A DNA stretch of 64,000 nt, taken from assembly GCF_934371575.1 (NCBI RefSeq), contig NZ_CAKRNY010000003.1, forward strand, positions 1 through 64,000. Reading direction: 5' to 3'. The translations under genes were made by a program, and so were the position numbers. The notes under the pieces were generated by a model. It saw only the letters and a list, made by a program, of their open reading frames with translations, was not told where the DNA came from and made no database searches. Every line of letters starts with the position of its first letter. Position 1 is the first letter of the stretch. Of this stretch, positions 17,826 through 28,400 are shown piece by piece. Source of the DNA: an uncultured Blautia sp. GTDB lineage: Bacteria > Bacillota > Clostridia > Lachnospirales > Lachnospiraceae.

Positions 17826-19694
17826 TTACTGCATCATCTGAAGCATCTTTCCCACAGATACGTTTTTTGAAGCTGATGGCTGCTGGTTTGGCTTCTTCAG
17901 CTCTACCTGAATATTTCCCTGAATATCCTTCAGACATTCAAGAAGCAGCGGGTTAAAGCTTCCACACTCTCCGGCCAGTATCATCTCCATGGCCTTCTCA
18001 TGGGAAAATGCTTTTTTATATACACGTTCACTTGTAAGTGCGTCATATACATCTGCAACAGAAACCACCTGGGCTGCGATGGGAATTTCTTCTCCCTTCA
18101 GACCATCCGGATATCCCTTTCCGTCATAACGCTCATGATGCCATCTGCAGATCTGATAAGCAACCTTCACAAGCTCTTCGTCCTGATAAACACCAAGGCT
18201 CTTCAACATAGACGCACCAATAAGAGTATGCTTTTTCATTTCAGAAAATTCCTCGCTTGTAAGCCTTCCCGGCTTGTTGAGGATTTTCTCATCAATTCCC
18301 ACCTTGCCGATATCATGAAGGGCAGAGGCTACTGTGATCATATACCGGTCAGTCCACTGAAGATGATATTGATCCGTCTTTTTCACCAGTCTGTCCAGCA
18401 AAAGTCCGGTAAGTGTCTTAATATGCTGGACATGAAGCCCGCTTTCACCATTTCGAAATTCTACAATGTGACTGAGAATATCAATCAGGATCTGACTGTT
18501 TTTTTCTTTTTCACGGATCTGATCGGTTACAAGTGTGATCAGACGTTTCTGTTTTACATATAGTTTAATTGTATTATATACGCGCCGATAGACAACACGG
18601 GAATCAAAAGGACGGCTGATATAGTCCGAAACGCCCATCTCATAGGCACGGCGTATATAGCTTTCCGTCTCTTCACTGGAGATCATAATAACCGGAATAT
18701 CTTCCAGCCAGTGATTCCGGTTCATCTCTTCCAGCACTGCAAAACCGTCCATACCAGGCATAACAATGTCAAGCAATACAAGAGATATTTTTGTGCCGTA
18801 TTTCCGCAGCATGGAGAGACACTCTTCTCCGCTTCCCGCCTCCATAGTATTGAAATCCGAATGCAGGATCTCTGCAAGAATATCGCGGTTCAATTCAGAA
18901 TCGTCTACGATCAGAATCTGCTGCTTCAGCTCGTCACGGTCTATTTCTTCGCCGTTTGCATTTCCATCCTTAATTTCATTCGATTCCGTTACCACCAGGT
19001 TCTTATGGCTTTTTGCCTGATACATAAACCGGTCTGCTCTTCCCACAACATCTCCGATAACCTCATCTGCACTGGCGATAGTCCCTCCGATGCTTACGGA
19101 TAACTGAATTCCAGCATATCCCGGAACCACAGTCTGCTGTATCTGATCATGAATTTCCTGCAGTCTTCTTGCGAATTCCACCTCATTCATTCCAGGCATG
19201 ACCAGAAGAAATTCGTCTCCGCCATACCGGACCAGAATATCTGCTTTACGGATATATTTACAGATCACCTGCACCACAGCTATAAGCGCCAGGTCCCCGG
19301 CATTATGTCCATATGTATCATTATACAGCTTAAAATCATCCAGATCGATCATGGCGATTCCAGCCGGTCCGCTCTGGTTTTTCACTTCCTCTTCGTAATA
19401 GCGTCTGTTATATGCTTTTGTCAGGACATCCCGAAACAATCTTTCCTTATACCCGGTAAGACTGCTGATAAGCTTCTCTCTGTCTTTCTGAAAAAAAGCA
19501 TCCAGTGCCTCACAGCCTTCACACTGATGCTCTGCTTTAAATGCTTCCTCCAGCAGCTTATTTCCATTTTCCTTCTGCTCTGTCTCCAGCTTCATCAGTT
19601 CTTTATCAAGAAGCTGGACAATGCTGGAAATTCTACGGTAAATGGACATTTCATTCTCATCCTGCTGCATTGTAATTTTAACGTCTGAATCCAT
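17826..19694 (-). CDS. GGDEF-REC-HD-GYP cyclic-di-GMP enzyme
   Basis: This 622-residue soluble protein joins three signalling domains: a diguanylate cyclase at about 85-240 with GGDEF at 148-152 and an RxxD inhibitory site at 139-142; a receiver at about 259-380 with phospho-acceptor Asp319 (LLDIVMPG); and an HD-GYP phosphodiesterase at about 405-600 with His470-Asp471 and HHERYDGKGYP at 529-539. All key residues for making and breaking c-di-GMP are present. No membrane segment is seen. It heads the operon with the YesM/YesN system, so that kinase or another may phosphorylate its receiver. A 13-codon leader frame ends four bases earlier. Confidence 0.88.
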   Translation of the reverse strand: MDSDVKITMQQDENEMSIYRRISSIVQLLDKELMKLETEQKENGNKLLEEAFKAEHQCEGCEALDAFFQKDREKLISSLTGYKERLFRDVLTKAYNRRYYEEEVKNQSGPAGIAMIDLDDFKLYNDTYGHNAGDLALIAVVQVICKYIRKADILVRYGGDEFLLVMPGMNEVEFARRLQEIHDQIQQTVVPGYAGIQLSVSIGGTIASADEVIGDVVGRADRFMYQAKSHKNLVVTESNEIKDGNANGEEIDRDELKQQILIVDDSELNRDILAEILHSDFNTMEAGSGEECLSMLRKYGTKISLVLLDIVMPGMDGFAVLEEMNRNHWLEDIPVIMISSEETESYIRRAYEMGVSDYISRPFDSRVVYRRVYNTIKLYVKQKRLITLVTDQIREKEKNSQILIDILSHIVEFRNGESGLHVQHIKTLTGLLLDRLVKKTDQYHLQWTDRYMITVASALHDIGKVGIDEKILNKPGRLTSEEFSEMKKHTLIGASMLKSLGVYQDEELVKVAYQICRWHHERYDGKGYPDGLKGEEIPIAAQVVSVADVYDALTSERVYKKAFSHEKAMEMILAGECGSFNPLLLECLKDIQGNIQVELKKPNQQPSASKNVSVGKMLQMMQ

Positions 19695-19697
19695 GTT

Positions 19698-19739
19698 TTA
19701 TTTCCTCTTCATCTCAGGAGTGTCTGATTCTAAGCTCAT
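19698..19739 (-). CDS. Possible 13-residue leader peptide
   Basis: An ATG (19737-19739) five bases after AGGAGA opens a 13-codon frame that ends with TAA at 19698-19700, three bases before the ATG of the GGDEF gene and in the same frame. The ribosome site of the GGDEF gene lies inside it. It could be a translational coupler or could be chance. Confidence 0.35.
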   Translation of the reverse strand: MSLESDTPEMKRK

Positions 19740-19760
19740 GATGTCTCCTGATAATGTCTT

Positions 19761-19790
19761 ATTATATGACAAACTGGCGTTACTTGTCTA
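19761..19790 (-). promoter_or_regulatory. Promoter of the GGDEF/YesMN operon
   Basis: TAGACA (19785-19790) and a perfect TATAAT (19761-19766) are 18 bases apart, about 65 bases before the start codon. The next gene upstream ends at 19820. Confidence 0.6.
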
Positions 19791-19819
19791 TAACTTTAAC
19801 TTCTTACCGTATTTACTTT

Positions 19820-20539
19820 TTATAATGGTAAAGATAATTGCCGGTGAACAAATTCCCGCAGCTCTTCTTCTGTAAATACGGTATGTCCCGGCTTCACCAT
19901 ATCTGCCGGAACCGGATATCTGTGGTGATTCATCCAGATTGTTTTCCATCCGGCATTTTGGGCTCCTGTAATGTCGTTCTCAAGGGAATCTCCGATCATA
20001 TAGGTATTCTCCGGCTTCATTCCCCATTTTTCTTCTGCCATGCGGAAGATACGCACATCCGGCTTGGCCACGCCCACGCCTGCAGACACCATCAGCTGAT
20101 CTTCTGTAAACCATTTATCCAGACCAAGTGTGTGAAATTTCTGAATCTGATGGGAAAAAGGCCCATTGGTGATCACACCCATTTTCACTCCGGCGGCCTG
20201 GCATTCGTCAAGAAGTGCCGTTATCACAGGTGAAACGTGGAGATGGGACTGATTCTCCTTATATCTTTCCTGAAAGATTTCTGCCTGCTCCCTGGTAAAA
20301 GGAATACCCAGATCCTTCATGGTATTTTCAATTCTGTAAATTCTGGATTCATGAATGGATACCTGACCGCTCTCGCTGAACAAAAACATTTCCGCACTTC
20401 TTTTCCCGAAGATCCGATAAAACAGCTCCGGATCCGGCAGCACACTGCCAAGGCTGAATTCACAGGCAGTAATAAGTGGCTCCATCTGACTGTATAAAGT
20501 ATCATCTATATCAAAAACCAGGGAAATTTCTTTATTCAT
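19820..20539 (-). CDS. HAD-superfamily hydrolase (HAD-IA type)
   Basis: This 239-residue Mg2+-dependent phosphatase-like enzyme of the haloacid dehalogenase superfamily has all four motifs: FDIDDTLY (nucleophile and general acid Asp), the threonine of ITNG, the lysine of AKPD, and GDSLENDI. The helical cap between motifs I and II is of the C1 type, as in YjjG-like nucleotidases and phosphoglycolate phosphatases. The exact substrate is unknown. It has its own promoter and is followed by the GGDEF operon promoter. Confidence 0.82.
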   Translation of the reverse strand: MNKEISLVFDIDDTLYSQMEPLITACEFSLGSVLPDPELFYRIFGKRSAEMFLFSESGQVSIHESRIYRIENTMKDLGIPFTREQAEIFQERYKENQSHLHVSPVITALLDECQAAGVKMGVITNGPFSHQIQKFHTLGLDKWFTEDQLMVSAGVGVAKPDVRIFRMAEEKWGMKPENTYMIGDSLENDITGAQNAGWKTIWMNHHRYPVPADMVKPGHTVFTEEELREFVHRQLSLPL

Positions 20540-20586
20540 AATGTGAACTCTTTTCTGTATGTTATTTACTTTATCTACAGTAAATA

Positions 20587-20615
20587 ATTATAACTTTTTA
20601 CGTCAGTTTATGCAA
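20587..20615 (-). promoter_or_regulatory. Promoter of the HAD hydrolase
   Basis: TTGCAT (20610-20615) and TATAAT (20587-20592) are separated by exactly 17 bases, right after the HtrA terminator. Confidence 0.7.
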
Positions 20616-20625
20616 TGTATTACAT

Positions 20626-20664
20626 AAAGAAAACAGACCAAAGGTATTCTGCCTCTGGTCTGTT
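20626..20664 (-). terminator. Terminator of the HtrA-type protease
   Basis: A 9-bp perfect stem AACAGACCA (20632-20640) pairs with 20656-20664; on the minus strand TTTTCTTT follows. Confidence 0.8.
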
Positions 20665-20702
20665 CCCATAAACTCAATATATTTTATAACTATTCTTAAT
20701 TT

Positions 20703-22097
20703 TTAGTTCCAGCCTTCGCCATACTGCAGACCGGCACCGCCTTCATTGTTTGCCCAGTCTTCCAGAAGATTGTCGTCCTGGCTGCCTTCCTGACCGTCAC
20801 CACCATCTTTGGAATCTGTCTCCTGAGTATTCTCATTCTTACCAAGAGTTACTGTTACGGTCTCCTCTTTGTAACCTTTTCCATCCGGAACTTCAATGGT
20901 AAGCTCTACATCCTCACCTGGCTCATAGTAGGAAAGGAAATCAACCAGCTGTTCCTTGGTTGTAACCGTCTTGCCGGCAAATTTAGTGATGATGGATTTC
21001 GCTTCAATACCAGCCTCATCAGCTGCACCGCCCTCTGTTACGTCTCTTACAAGAACACCTTCCGGAACACCGTATGCTTCACTTACTTCACTGTCAACAC
21101 TCTGAACTGTGATTCCCAGAACACCATGGTTATCAACTTTGTCTCTGGTCTCCTCATTCATCAGGCTTTCCAGAGTATCTGTTACATCGGAAATTGCGAT
21201 TGCATAACCAATACCCTCAACCTCTGTGGAAGCAAGCTTTGCAGAATTGATACCAACAACCTCTCCGTTCATGTTCAGAAGAGCACCACCACTGTTGCCT
21301 GGGTTGATTGCTGCATCTGTCTGGATCAGATTTGTAGCAGAATTGCTGTCGCTGTCATAATCACCAACTGTATCATCAGAATTCAGCTGACGGTTCTTGG
21401 CACTTACAATACCGGTTGTTACGGACTGACCATAACCAAGTGCATTACCAATTGCAACCACCTGGGCACCAACCTTCAAATCATCGGAATTACCAATTGT
21501 TGCAACTGTAATTGCATCCATTGTGTCACTGTCAATATCATCCAGGGAAACTGCTACAACTGCAAGATCTTTCTCACTGTCGTAACCTTTTACCTTAGCT
21601 TCACATGCAGTACTGTCACAGAAGCCAACAGATAAAGTCTCTGCTCCTTCAACTACGTGATAGTTGGTTGCGATCAGAAGCTCTGAATCATTCTTGCCAA
21701 TGATAATACCGGAACCGCTTCCCTGTACTTCTCTCTGCTCTGGAGCATAAGCACCATACTGGCCAAACATTCCATAGTAGCTCTGAACCTCTTCTACAGA
21801 TTTGGTTGTGATGGAAACGATGCTTGGCATTGTCTCTTCAACGATATCAGATACATCAAGGCTTCCCTTTGCTGTGCTCTCATCTTTGCTGTCATCCTTG
21901 GAATCATCGGATTTCTTCTCGGATTTCAGAAGTTCAACCTTGTCTTCACTTGCCGCCTGTACGCTCTGCTCATAGCCTGTCAGATAGTTAACTCCTGTAT
22001 ATGTTCCTGCTGCAAGACCACCTGCCAGTACTGCGCAAAGACTAATGCTTGCTGCCTTTTTCATTTTTCTTTTTAACTCTTCATTTCTATTCTTCAT
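20703..22097 (-). CDS. htrA: HtrA/DegP-type membrane-anchored serine protease
   Basis: This 464-residue envelope quality-control protease has a short cytoplasmic N-terminus, one transmembrane anchor (about 15-40), an acidic linker, a trypsin-like domain with catalytic His147 (TNYHVV), Asp177 (EKDLAV) and Ser269 (PGNSGG), one PDZ domain (about 350-430) and an acidic Gln/Asp/Gly-rich tail. The length fits Gram-positive HtrA. The ATG at 22095-22097 follows AAAGGAGG; the frame extends upstream to 22241 without a site. It is monocistronic, with a TATACT -10-like box near 22155 but no clear -35. Confidence 0.88.
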   Translation of the reverse strand: MKNRNEELKRKMKKAASISLCAVLAGGLAAGTYTGVNYLTGYEQSVQAASEDKVELLKSEKKSDDSKDDSKDESTAKGSLDVSDIVEETMPSIVSITTKSVEEVQSYYGMFGQYGAYAPEQREVQGSGSGIIIGKNDSELLIATNYHVVEGAETLSVGFCDSTACEAKVKGYDSEKDLAVVAVSLDDIDSDTMDAITVATIGNSDDLKVGAQVVAIGNALGYGQSVTTGIVSAKNRQLNSDDTVGDYDSDSNSATNLIQTDAAINPGNSGGALLNMNGEVVGINSAKLASTEVEGIGYAIAISDVTDTLESLMNEETRDKVDNHGVLGITVQSVDSEVSEAYGVPEGVLVRDVTEGGAADEAGIEAKSIITKFAGKTVTTKEQLVDFLSYYEPGEDVELTIEVPDGKGYKEETVTVTLGKNENTQETDSKDGGDGQEGSQDDNLLEDWANNEGGAGLQYGEGWN

Positions 22098-22316
22098 GAT
22101 AAAAGCCTCCTTTAGAAACTCCTTTATGTTCTTTTCATTTGATAGTTCACAGTATAGGGATAATTTGTGTTCTCTTTGTGGGAAAAATGTGTTTAAATTG
22201 TTAAATTCCGCAAAGTCGCGCAAATACTGGATTCTTTGCAAAGTACACTATCCAATCTTAACATGGCTCACAAGATTATACAATGTTTTCACCAGCAAAT
22301 TGGTTTCAAATATTTT

Positions 22317-22360
22317 TATAAAAAGATCCCTGGCAGAAAGATTTTCTCTCCACCAGGGAT
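22317..22360 (-). terminator. Terminator of the GH3-gtrA operon
   Basis: The stem ATCCCTGG (22326-22333) pairs with 22353-22360 and is followed by CTTTTTAT on the minus strand, about 40 bases past the GtrA-family stop. Confidence 0.75.
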
Positions 22361-22400
22361 TCTTATCTGTCACTATATCGGGCAAGAATAGCAACCTTTT

Positions 22401-22904
22401 TTATTTGTTCGGCATGATCCAGAATTTCATGGTCGGATAGCTGAGTACTACCTGAACCAGAATATTCACCACATTTGCAAGTGTAGGTGCAAGTGCTTCG
22501 GAAATGCCGATATTTACGAAAAAGCTCTGGCTGTAAGCCGGAAGTGCTGCGGATACAAGAACCAGCACAACTGCAAGTACAATATATTTCGGCACAGCCT
22601 TTTCAAATGCAGCATTTGATTTAAAAACCAGATTCTTCTGTACAAAGAAATTTACGGTCTGGGCAGCTGCAGTTGCAACCAGGAAACTTAAGAATCCACA
22701 TAAACCAAGGTTGGACTCGATGTTGTCTGCGTAGTTGAACACCAGGAATTTGAATGGTGTATTTGCAAAGCTTTTGAAAATAAAGCCGGTGCACAGCCAC
22801 ATAATAATGAAGTTTGTGATGGTTGCGCAGTTGGATAATACATTAAATTTGATGAACTCCCAGATATTCGGGTGGTCAGCGATTAGCTGTTTTATTTTTC
22901 CCAT
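22401..22904 (-). CDS. GtrA-family membrane protein
   Basis: This 167-residue protein has four predicted membrane helices and the GtrA-like pattern (FIKFNVLSNCATITNF near the first helix, NFFVQKNLVFKS after the second). The family is implicated in moving polyprenyl-linked sugars or in cell-surface polysaccharide synthesis, but the role here is unknown. The ATG at 22902-22904 has AGGAGGAGC upstream. It follows the GH3 beta-glucosidase by 13 bases and is surely co-transcribed with it. Confidence 0.8.
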   Translation of the reverse strand: MGKIKQLIADHPNIWEFIKFNVLSNCATITNFIIMWLCTGFIFKSFANTPFKFLVFNYADNIESNLGLCGFLSFLVATAAAQTVNFFVQKNLVFKSNAAFEKAVPKYIVLAVVLVLVSAALPAYSQSFFVNIGISEALAPTLANVVNILVQVVLSYPTMKFWIMPNK

Positions 22905-22917
22905 AATGATGCTCCTC

Positions 22918-25353
22918 CTATTTCTGCTCTTCCAGATCTTTTTCATACTGCTTGTTCAGCTTCCGGTTTCTGAAAAATCCGCTGATCACTTTTCCAAGAC
23001 CACTGAAATGGCCGTTTACAACCTTCAGAAGCCCTTCTACCATTTCCATGGAAACCATGCCGCCGGTCATCTTGGCAATGGCGCGGAATGGCATATTGTA
23101 CTGGAACAATGTGTTCAGATCTGGAACGCCTGCTGCCTCGCTTTTTTTCAGCTTTTCACCCAGCTTCTTGCAGATGAAACGGGCGATTCCGCTCTTCGCG
23201 TAATACATCTGGCAAAGAGCGTCGTTCATGCCAAGCTCGCCGCTCCAGCTTCCGTCTGGAATGGAATGTCCAAGGATGGTCTCGTACTCCTCGTTTCCAA
23301 CCTTCTGGATCTTTCCCTTCACATAAGAAGCAACGCGGTTGGTGTAATATGGCATTACCTCAGTAGTTCCAATGATAGCAATGGTGTCCTGAAGACGGAT
23401 ATCTGCGCAGCTTGCGCCGATCATAATGCTATAAACACCGCCCTCTACTTCCCATTTATTTGTCTTCATATTCCAATAACGGAATGTCTTGTCATTGAAC
23501 TTAATGGTAACTGTTTTCTCCTCGCCCGCCTTTAAGAATACCTTGGAAAAACCTTTCAGCTCTTTAACCGGACGGAAAACTTTTGCTCCTGGAAGTCCCA
23601 CATAAAGCTGGGCAATCTCTGCACCGTCGTATTTTCCAGTGTTATGGATGGTAAAGGTTACGCCGTCTGGCTTCACCTGGAGATTACTGTATTCAAATGT
23701 AGTGTAGGAAAGACCGTATCCAAATGGATAGTTTACCGGCACGCCAGCAGTGTCAAAATAACGGTATCCTACGTAAATTCCCTCTCTGTACTCGGAGTTG
23801 CGCTCCTGGGACGGATAGTAATTATAAGAAGGGGTATCCTCGTATTTCTTAATGTATGTTTCTGCAAGCTTTCCGGATGGGTTCACTTTACCGGAAAGAA
23901 TGTCAAGAACAGCGCCTGCACCAGCCTGTCCCATAAGAGCGGTGTGAAGCAGGGCTTTGAAATGATGATGCCATGGCATTTCGATAACAGAACCTGCGCT
24001 GATGATACCAACCATGTTTGCATTGGCTTTTGCCAGCTCCTGGATCAGGTTGATCTGGTTCTGGGGAATGCGGAGGTGCTTACGGTCAAGACCTTCTGTC
24101 TCGCTTTTCTCGTTCAGTCCGAAGAAAAACAGAACCACATCAGAACGGCGGGCAAGATCTACCGCCTCTTTTTTCATGGCTTCGTCTTCTTTGCCGTCAC
24201 GCTGATAGCCGCGGACGATTCCTGTTATGGAAATTCCGCTGGTTTCCAGCATGTCCTTGATGGAATCTACTTTTGTGGAATTTACCATGGAGGAACCTGC
24301 ACCCTGGTATCTTGGCTCAAAAGCAAAGTCTCCGATCACGGCTGCCTGGACTTTTTCCCCAACTGGAAGGATTCCGCCTTCGTTTTTCAGAAGGACTGCA
24401 CTGTTCTCGCAGGCAAGGCGTGCCAGCTTGTGGTGCTCTTCATGAAGAGCCTTCTTGTCAGCCACTTTCTTGTAATGTTTCGCATTTTCGGAAGTAGTAA
24501 GTACCAGGTCAAGAAGCTCGTCTACACGGTCATCGATGTCTTTCTCGCTGATCTTGCCGCTTTCTACACTGGCAAGAAGCTCTCTTGCTGCGTCAAGTCC
24601 CGGGGTTGGCATTTCCAGGGTGGAGCCGTTTTTTACGCCCAGGGAATGGTCGTTAGAAGCACCCCAGTCTGTGATCACGGAGCCCTCGAAGCCCCACTCA
24701 TCGCGAAGGATGTCTTTCAGCAGATGCTCGTTTTCGTTGGCGTAGACACCGTTTACCTCGTTGTAGCTGCTCATAACGGTTTTCGCGCCGCCCTCTTTGA
24801 TGGCGATTTCGAAGCCAGTAAGGTAGATCTCGCGGAGAGTTCTTTCATCTACTACCGCGTTCATGGCCATACGGCGAAGTTCCTGGCTGTTTACTGCGAA
24901 ATGCTTTGCACAGGCTGCTGCACCAGTGCTCTGTACACCGCGGATGAAGGCTGCTGCCATTTTTCCGGAAAGATAGGGATCCTCGGAAAAATACTCGAAG
25001 TTACGACCGCAAAGCGGATTTCTCTTAATATTAAGTCCCGGTCCAAGAAGAACGTTTACATCCTCTTCCATGGATTCCTCTCCAAGAGCTACGCCTACCT
25101 TCTGCTCCAGTTCTTCATCCCAGCTGTTTGCCATGGCTGCCGCTGTGGGGAAACAGGTTGCCGGCACTGCCGGGTTGATTCCCAGATGGTCTCCTGCTCC
25201 TGCCTGTTTACGCACACCATTTGGTCCGTCAGAACAGAAAATCGCAGGAATATCAAGACGCGGGAAATCTCTTGTCTGCCACTCGCTTTTTCCACTGAGG
25301 AACGCGGCTTTTTCCTTCAAGGTCATGTTATCTATAATGTTCTGATATTTCAT
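22918..25353 (-). CDS. GH3 beta-glucosidase, cytoplasmic
   Basis: This 811-residue retaining glycosidase has the canonical family 3 order: TIM barrel (about 1-300) with nucleophile Asp229 in SVITDWGA and KHFAVNSQE, an alpha/beta sandwich (about 330-540), and a fibronectin-III-like domain (about 590-680, GAEIAQLYVGLP). An extra C-terminal region of about 110 residues is of unknown role. No signal peptide is present, so it should hydrolyse imported beta-glucosides (EC 3.2.1.21 type). The start at 25351-25353 has AAGGGAGC about 12 bases upstream; a longer frame is unsupported. It is co-transcribed with the GtrA gene. Confidence 0.88.
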   Translation of the reverse strand: MKYQNIIDNMTLKEKAAFLSGKSEWQTRDFPRLDIPAIFCSDGPNGVRKQAGAGDHLGINPAVPATCFPTAAAMANSWDEELEQKVGVALGEESMEEDVNVLLGPGLNIKRNPLCGRNFEYFSEDPYLSGKMAAAFIRGVQSTGAAACAKHFAVNSQELRRMAMNAVVDERTLREIYLTGFEIAIKEGGAKTVMSSYNEVNGVYANENEHLLKDILRDEWGFEGSVITDWGASNDHSLGVKNGSTLEMPTPGLDAARELLASVESGKISEKDIDDRVDELLDLVLTTSENAKHYKKVADKKALHEEHHKLARLACENSAVLLKNEGGILPVGEKVQAAVIGDFAFEPRYQGAGSSMVNSTKVDSIKDMLETSGISITGIVRGYQRDGKEDEAMKKEAVDLARRSDVVLFFFGLNEKSETEGLDRKHLRIPQNQINLIQELAKANANMVGIISAGSVIEMPWHHHFKALLHTALMGQAGAGAVLDILSGKVNPSGKLAETYIKKYEDTPSYNYYPSQERNSEYREGIYVGYRYFDTAGVPVNYPFGYGLSYTTFEYSNLQVKPDGVTFTIHNTGKYDGAEIAQLYVGLPGAKVFRPVKELKGFSKVFLKAGEEKTVTIKFNDKTFRYWNMKTNKWEVEGGVYSIMIGASCADIRLQDTIAIIGTTEVMPYYTNRVASYVKGKIQKVGNEEYETILGHSIPDGSWSGELGMNDALCQMYYAKSGIARFICKKLGEKLKKSEAAGVPDLNTLFQYNMPFRAIAKMTGGMVSMEMVEGLLKVVNGHFSGLGKVISGFFRNRKLNKQYEKDLEEQK

Positions 25354-25390
25354 GCTTGTAATTGCTCCCTTCTGTATTGCCATAAATATA

Positions 25391-25420
25391 ACACAACCCC
25401 GTCTGTAAAAGACGGGGTTG
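25391..25420 (-). terminator. Terminator of the hybrid-kinase operon
   Basis: A perfect 10-bp stem CAACCCCGTC (25394-25403) pairs with 25411-25420 around a 7-base loop, followed by TGTGTTATATTT. It separates the kinase gene from the GH3 gene. Confidence 0.75.
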
Positions 25421-25496
25421 GCATAAACTGTCATTATATTGCACAAGATGCATATGAGATCCTGCGCACAGTCTTAATAACAAATAGATAGAGCCT

Positions 25497-28400
25497 TTAT
25501 CCAAGCACTTTCTTCAGTGTCTTTTCCAGCACCTGTGTATCCACAGGCTTGGAAAGATGTCCGTTCATACCGCTTGCCAGTGACCGCTTCACATCTTCAT
25601 CAAAGGCATTGGCACTCATTGCATAAATCGGGATTGTTTTGCAATCCTCACGATTCATCGTCCGAATTGCTCTGGCAGCTTCCAGACCATCCATTTCCGG
25701 CATCATAATGTCCATAAGGATCATATCATAATACCCTGGAGCTGTTTTTTCCATCTGATGAACGGCTTCTTTTCCGTTCACTGCCTGTTCTGTCAGAATT
25801 CCGTAACCTTCCAGAATTGTACAGATGATCTCCATATTCAGCTGGTTATCCTCTACCACCAGGATCCGTTTCCCCTCAAAAGAAATCTGTTCCGGTTTCT
25901 CCGTTTCCCGGGTCTGTTCACCAGTTACCGGACGCAGCAAGATGGTAAAGTAAAAACAACTGCCTTTACCCGGCTCACTTACCAGCCCGATATCAGCGTC
26001 CATCATCTGCACAATACGGCTGGAAATGGCAAGACCAAGTCCGGAGCCCTGTTTCCTTGCATTTCTGGAATTGTCAGCCTGCTCAAACTGATGGAAAATC
26101 AGCTGCTGTTTCTCCTGTTCGATTCCGATTCCATCATCCTTCACCTGGAAATACAGACTGGAAAAGCCATTCACCTCTTCTGTTTCCCGGATTGTCAGCC
26201 AAATGCGACCTCCAGGATTGGAGTATTTTACTGCATTGCTCAAAAGATTGACAAGAACCTGGTTCAACCGCAGGGAATCTGCCATAAACCAGTTATTTTT
26301 CAGCTGGATATCTGCCTCATAGGAGATTTCTTTCTCTTTCAGGTTTGCCTCCAGCATCGGCTGCAGCCCCTGTGCCATCTCCATAAGGTTGGTCTTCTCC
26401 TCCACCAGCTTCATTTTGCCGCTTTCAATTTTGGACATATCCAGGATATCATTAATAAGACCAAGCAGGTATACGGAGGATTTCTCGATCTTTTTCAGAC
26501 AATCCATTCGTTTTTCCTCTGTCTGTCCGTCCTTCAGTGCAATTTCTGTCATACCGATAATACCATTCATGGGAGTACGGATTTCATGGGACATACGTGC
26601 CAGAAACTCTGATTTCGCCTGTGCCAGAAGATCATGTCTCTCCAGGTTAACACGGTTCTGGATAATGGTACAGATTTCTTCCAGGCACTTTACCTCTTCC
26701 CGACTCTCCAGGACAGTCCTGTCAGCCCCTCTGAACACAATGCTTCCGGAATACTGACCGCTGTCTGTCATGTGGAACACAACATCTGTATCTGGCTGCA
26801 CAAACGGCTGAAGCAAAGGCGCTTTAGCCATATCCACACTTGGAACAGTCAGCTTCTGCAGCTCCTGACTTCTGATAAAATGCTGATATTCCCTCTCCGA
26901 GCATTGTACCATGCCGTTCCAGCCATCTTTCCTGTCTTCTTTTTTCCAGCAGTATATCTGATCATTTGTAAGATATTCCCTGCTAAAATCAGTGACCAGA
27001 ATATTAGTCAGATGATACTTTTCTTTCAGTTCCAAAGCCAGAATATCCAGAATAACCGATGCCTTTCCTTCTCTGTCAAACAGATTCAGCGCAATTGATG
27101 GAAGGTTCATTTCTTTCAGACGCTCTACAGACGCCACTGCATAGAAGGATATCTCTGATGTGGCATTCTTTTCCTCAGGTGTAAGACTATCGTAGCTCAC
27201 GTATGTTTTGTTTCCATGTCTTGCAGCTGTAAGCGCTACCTTCGCATGTTCCAGCGCAGCTTCCGGCACATTTTCCCTGTCTGTCACAGCACTTGCACAT
27301 TTCAGGGAAAGAGTAAGATATTTCTCATCTGTGAATCTGGCGAATTCTTCGGAAAGCCCCTGAATGCTTTCCTCCAGCAGATTGGAAACGCGGCCCGGCA
27401 GCCAGACCAGAAGCTGATCTGCGCCGGCTCTGATATAGATTCCATTATTCAGCCCTTCTTTTTGAAACCGTTCTGCCATCAGCTGTGAAAGCTGCTCCAG
27501 AATAATATCCCCGAAAACAAGGCCATATTGTTCATCTATTTTGGAGAATTTCTGAATTTCCAGAAGCACAAGCACGCCATCCTGCTCTTCCTGATACAGG
27601 GGTTCCACAGCCTCCATTCCGCTCTCCATCCTGTAAAAAGAGGTGATGGGATCGTAAACCTGCATTCTTTTCTGCGCCAGTTCCAGCAGCTTGTGCTGAT
27701 GGATATTGTGAATATAGCCTACTACTCTCACAGCATTTCCCTGCTCGTCCCGCGTAATGGTGGCAGAAAGATTGTTCCACTGATATTCCCCGTTTCTCTG
27801 CTTAATACGGACATCCGTTGTAAAGCTGTCTCTGGCATTCTCCACTGTCCTTACAAGAGCGGAAGTATCTGCCGGGAAAACAAACATACTACCCAATAAT
27901 TCCGGATATGTATTACAATCCCAGATTCCGTCCATCATTTTGCTGTTTACAATTTCCAGAACGTGTTCCTTAGATTTATAGGAAAAAAATACATCCTGTG
28001 AGCTCTCCACAGCAACCCGGTAACGCTCTTTTTCCTCCAGAAGCTGCTGCTTTGCCGCCCGCTGACTGTCTGTCAGTGTCTCCACAACCTGATGAAGCTC
28101 ATCAATTTCCTGCAGTCCGGACTCCTTAAAGCTGTGAATTCCATCTTCACCAGCCCGGACGCTCTCTACCAGCCTGTAAACCGGCTCTGTCACATGCTGG
28201 ATCAGCAGATAGACCAGTACAACAGCAAACAAAACACTGCTAACAATCGCACTCAGTATATTCCGGTAAACTCTGGATACAAGCCCATACACAGACTCCT
28301 GAGTCACAAATCCGCACAAAACCCAATTGGTATCCTCATACGGGACATTTCTGCTGTATAGATTCAGACTGTTCACAATTCCGTAAACCTGCTGTGTTCC

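Noticed and set aside
23644..25491. 615-codon plus-strand open frame
   Set aside because: It is antisense to the well-supported GH3 gene, lacks domains and has no ribosome site; it reflects codon bias of the real gene.
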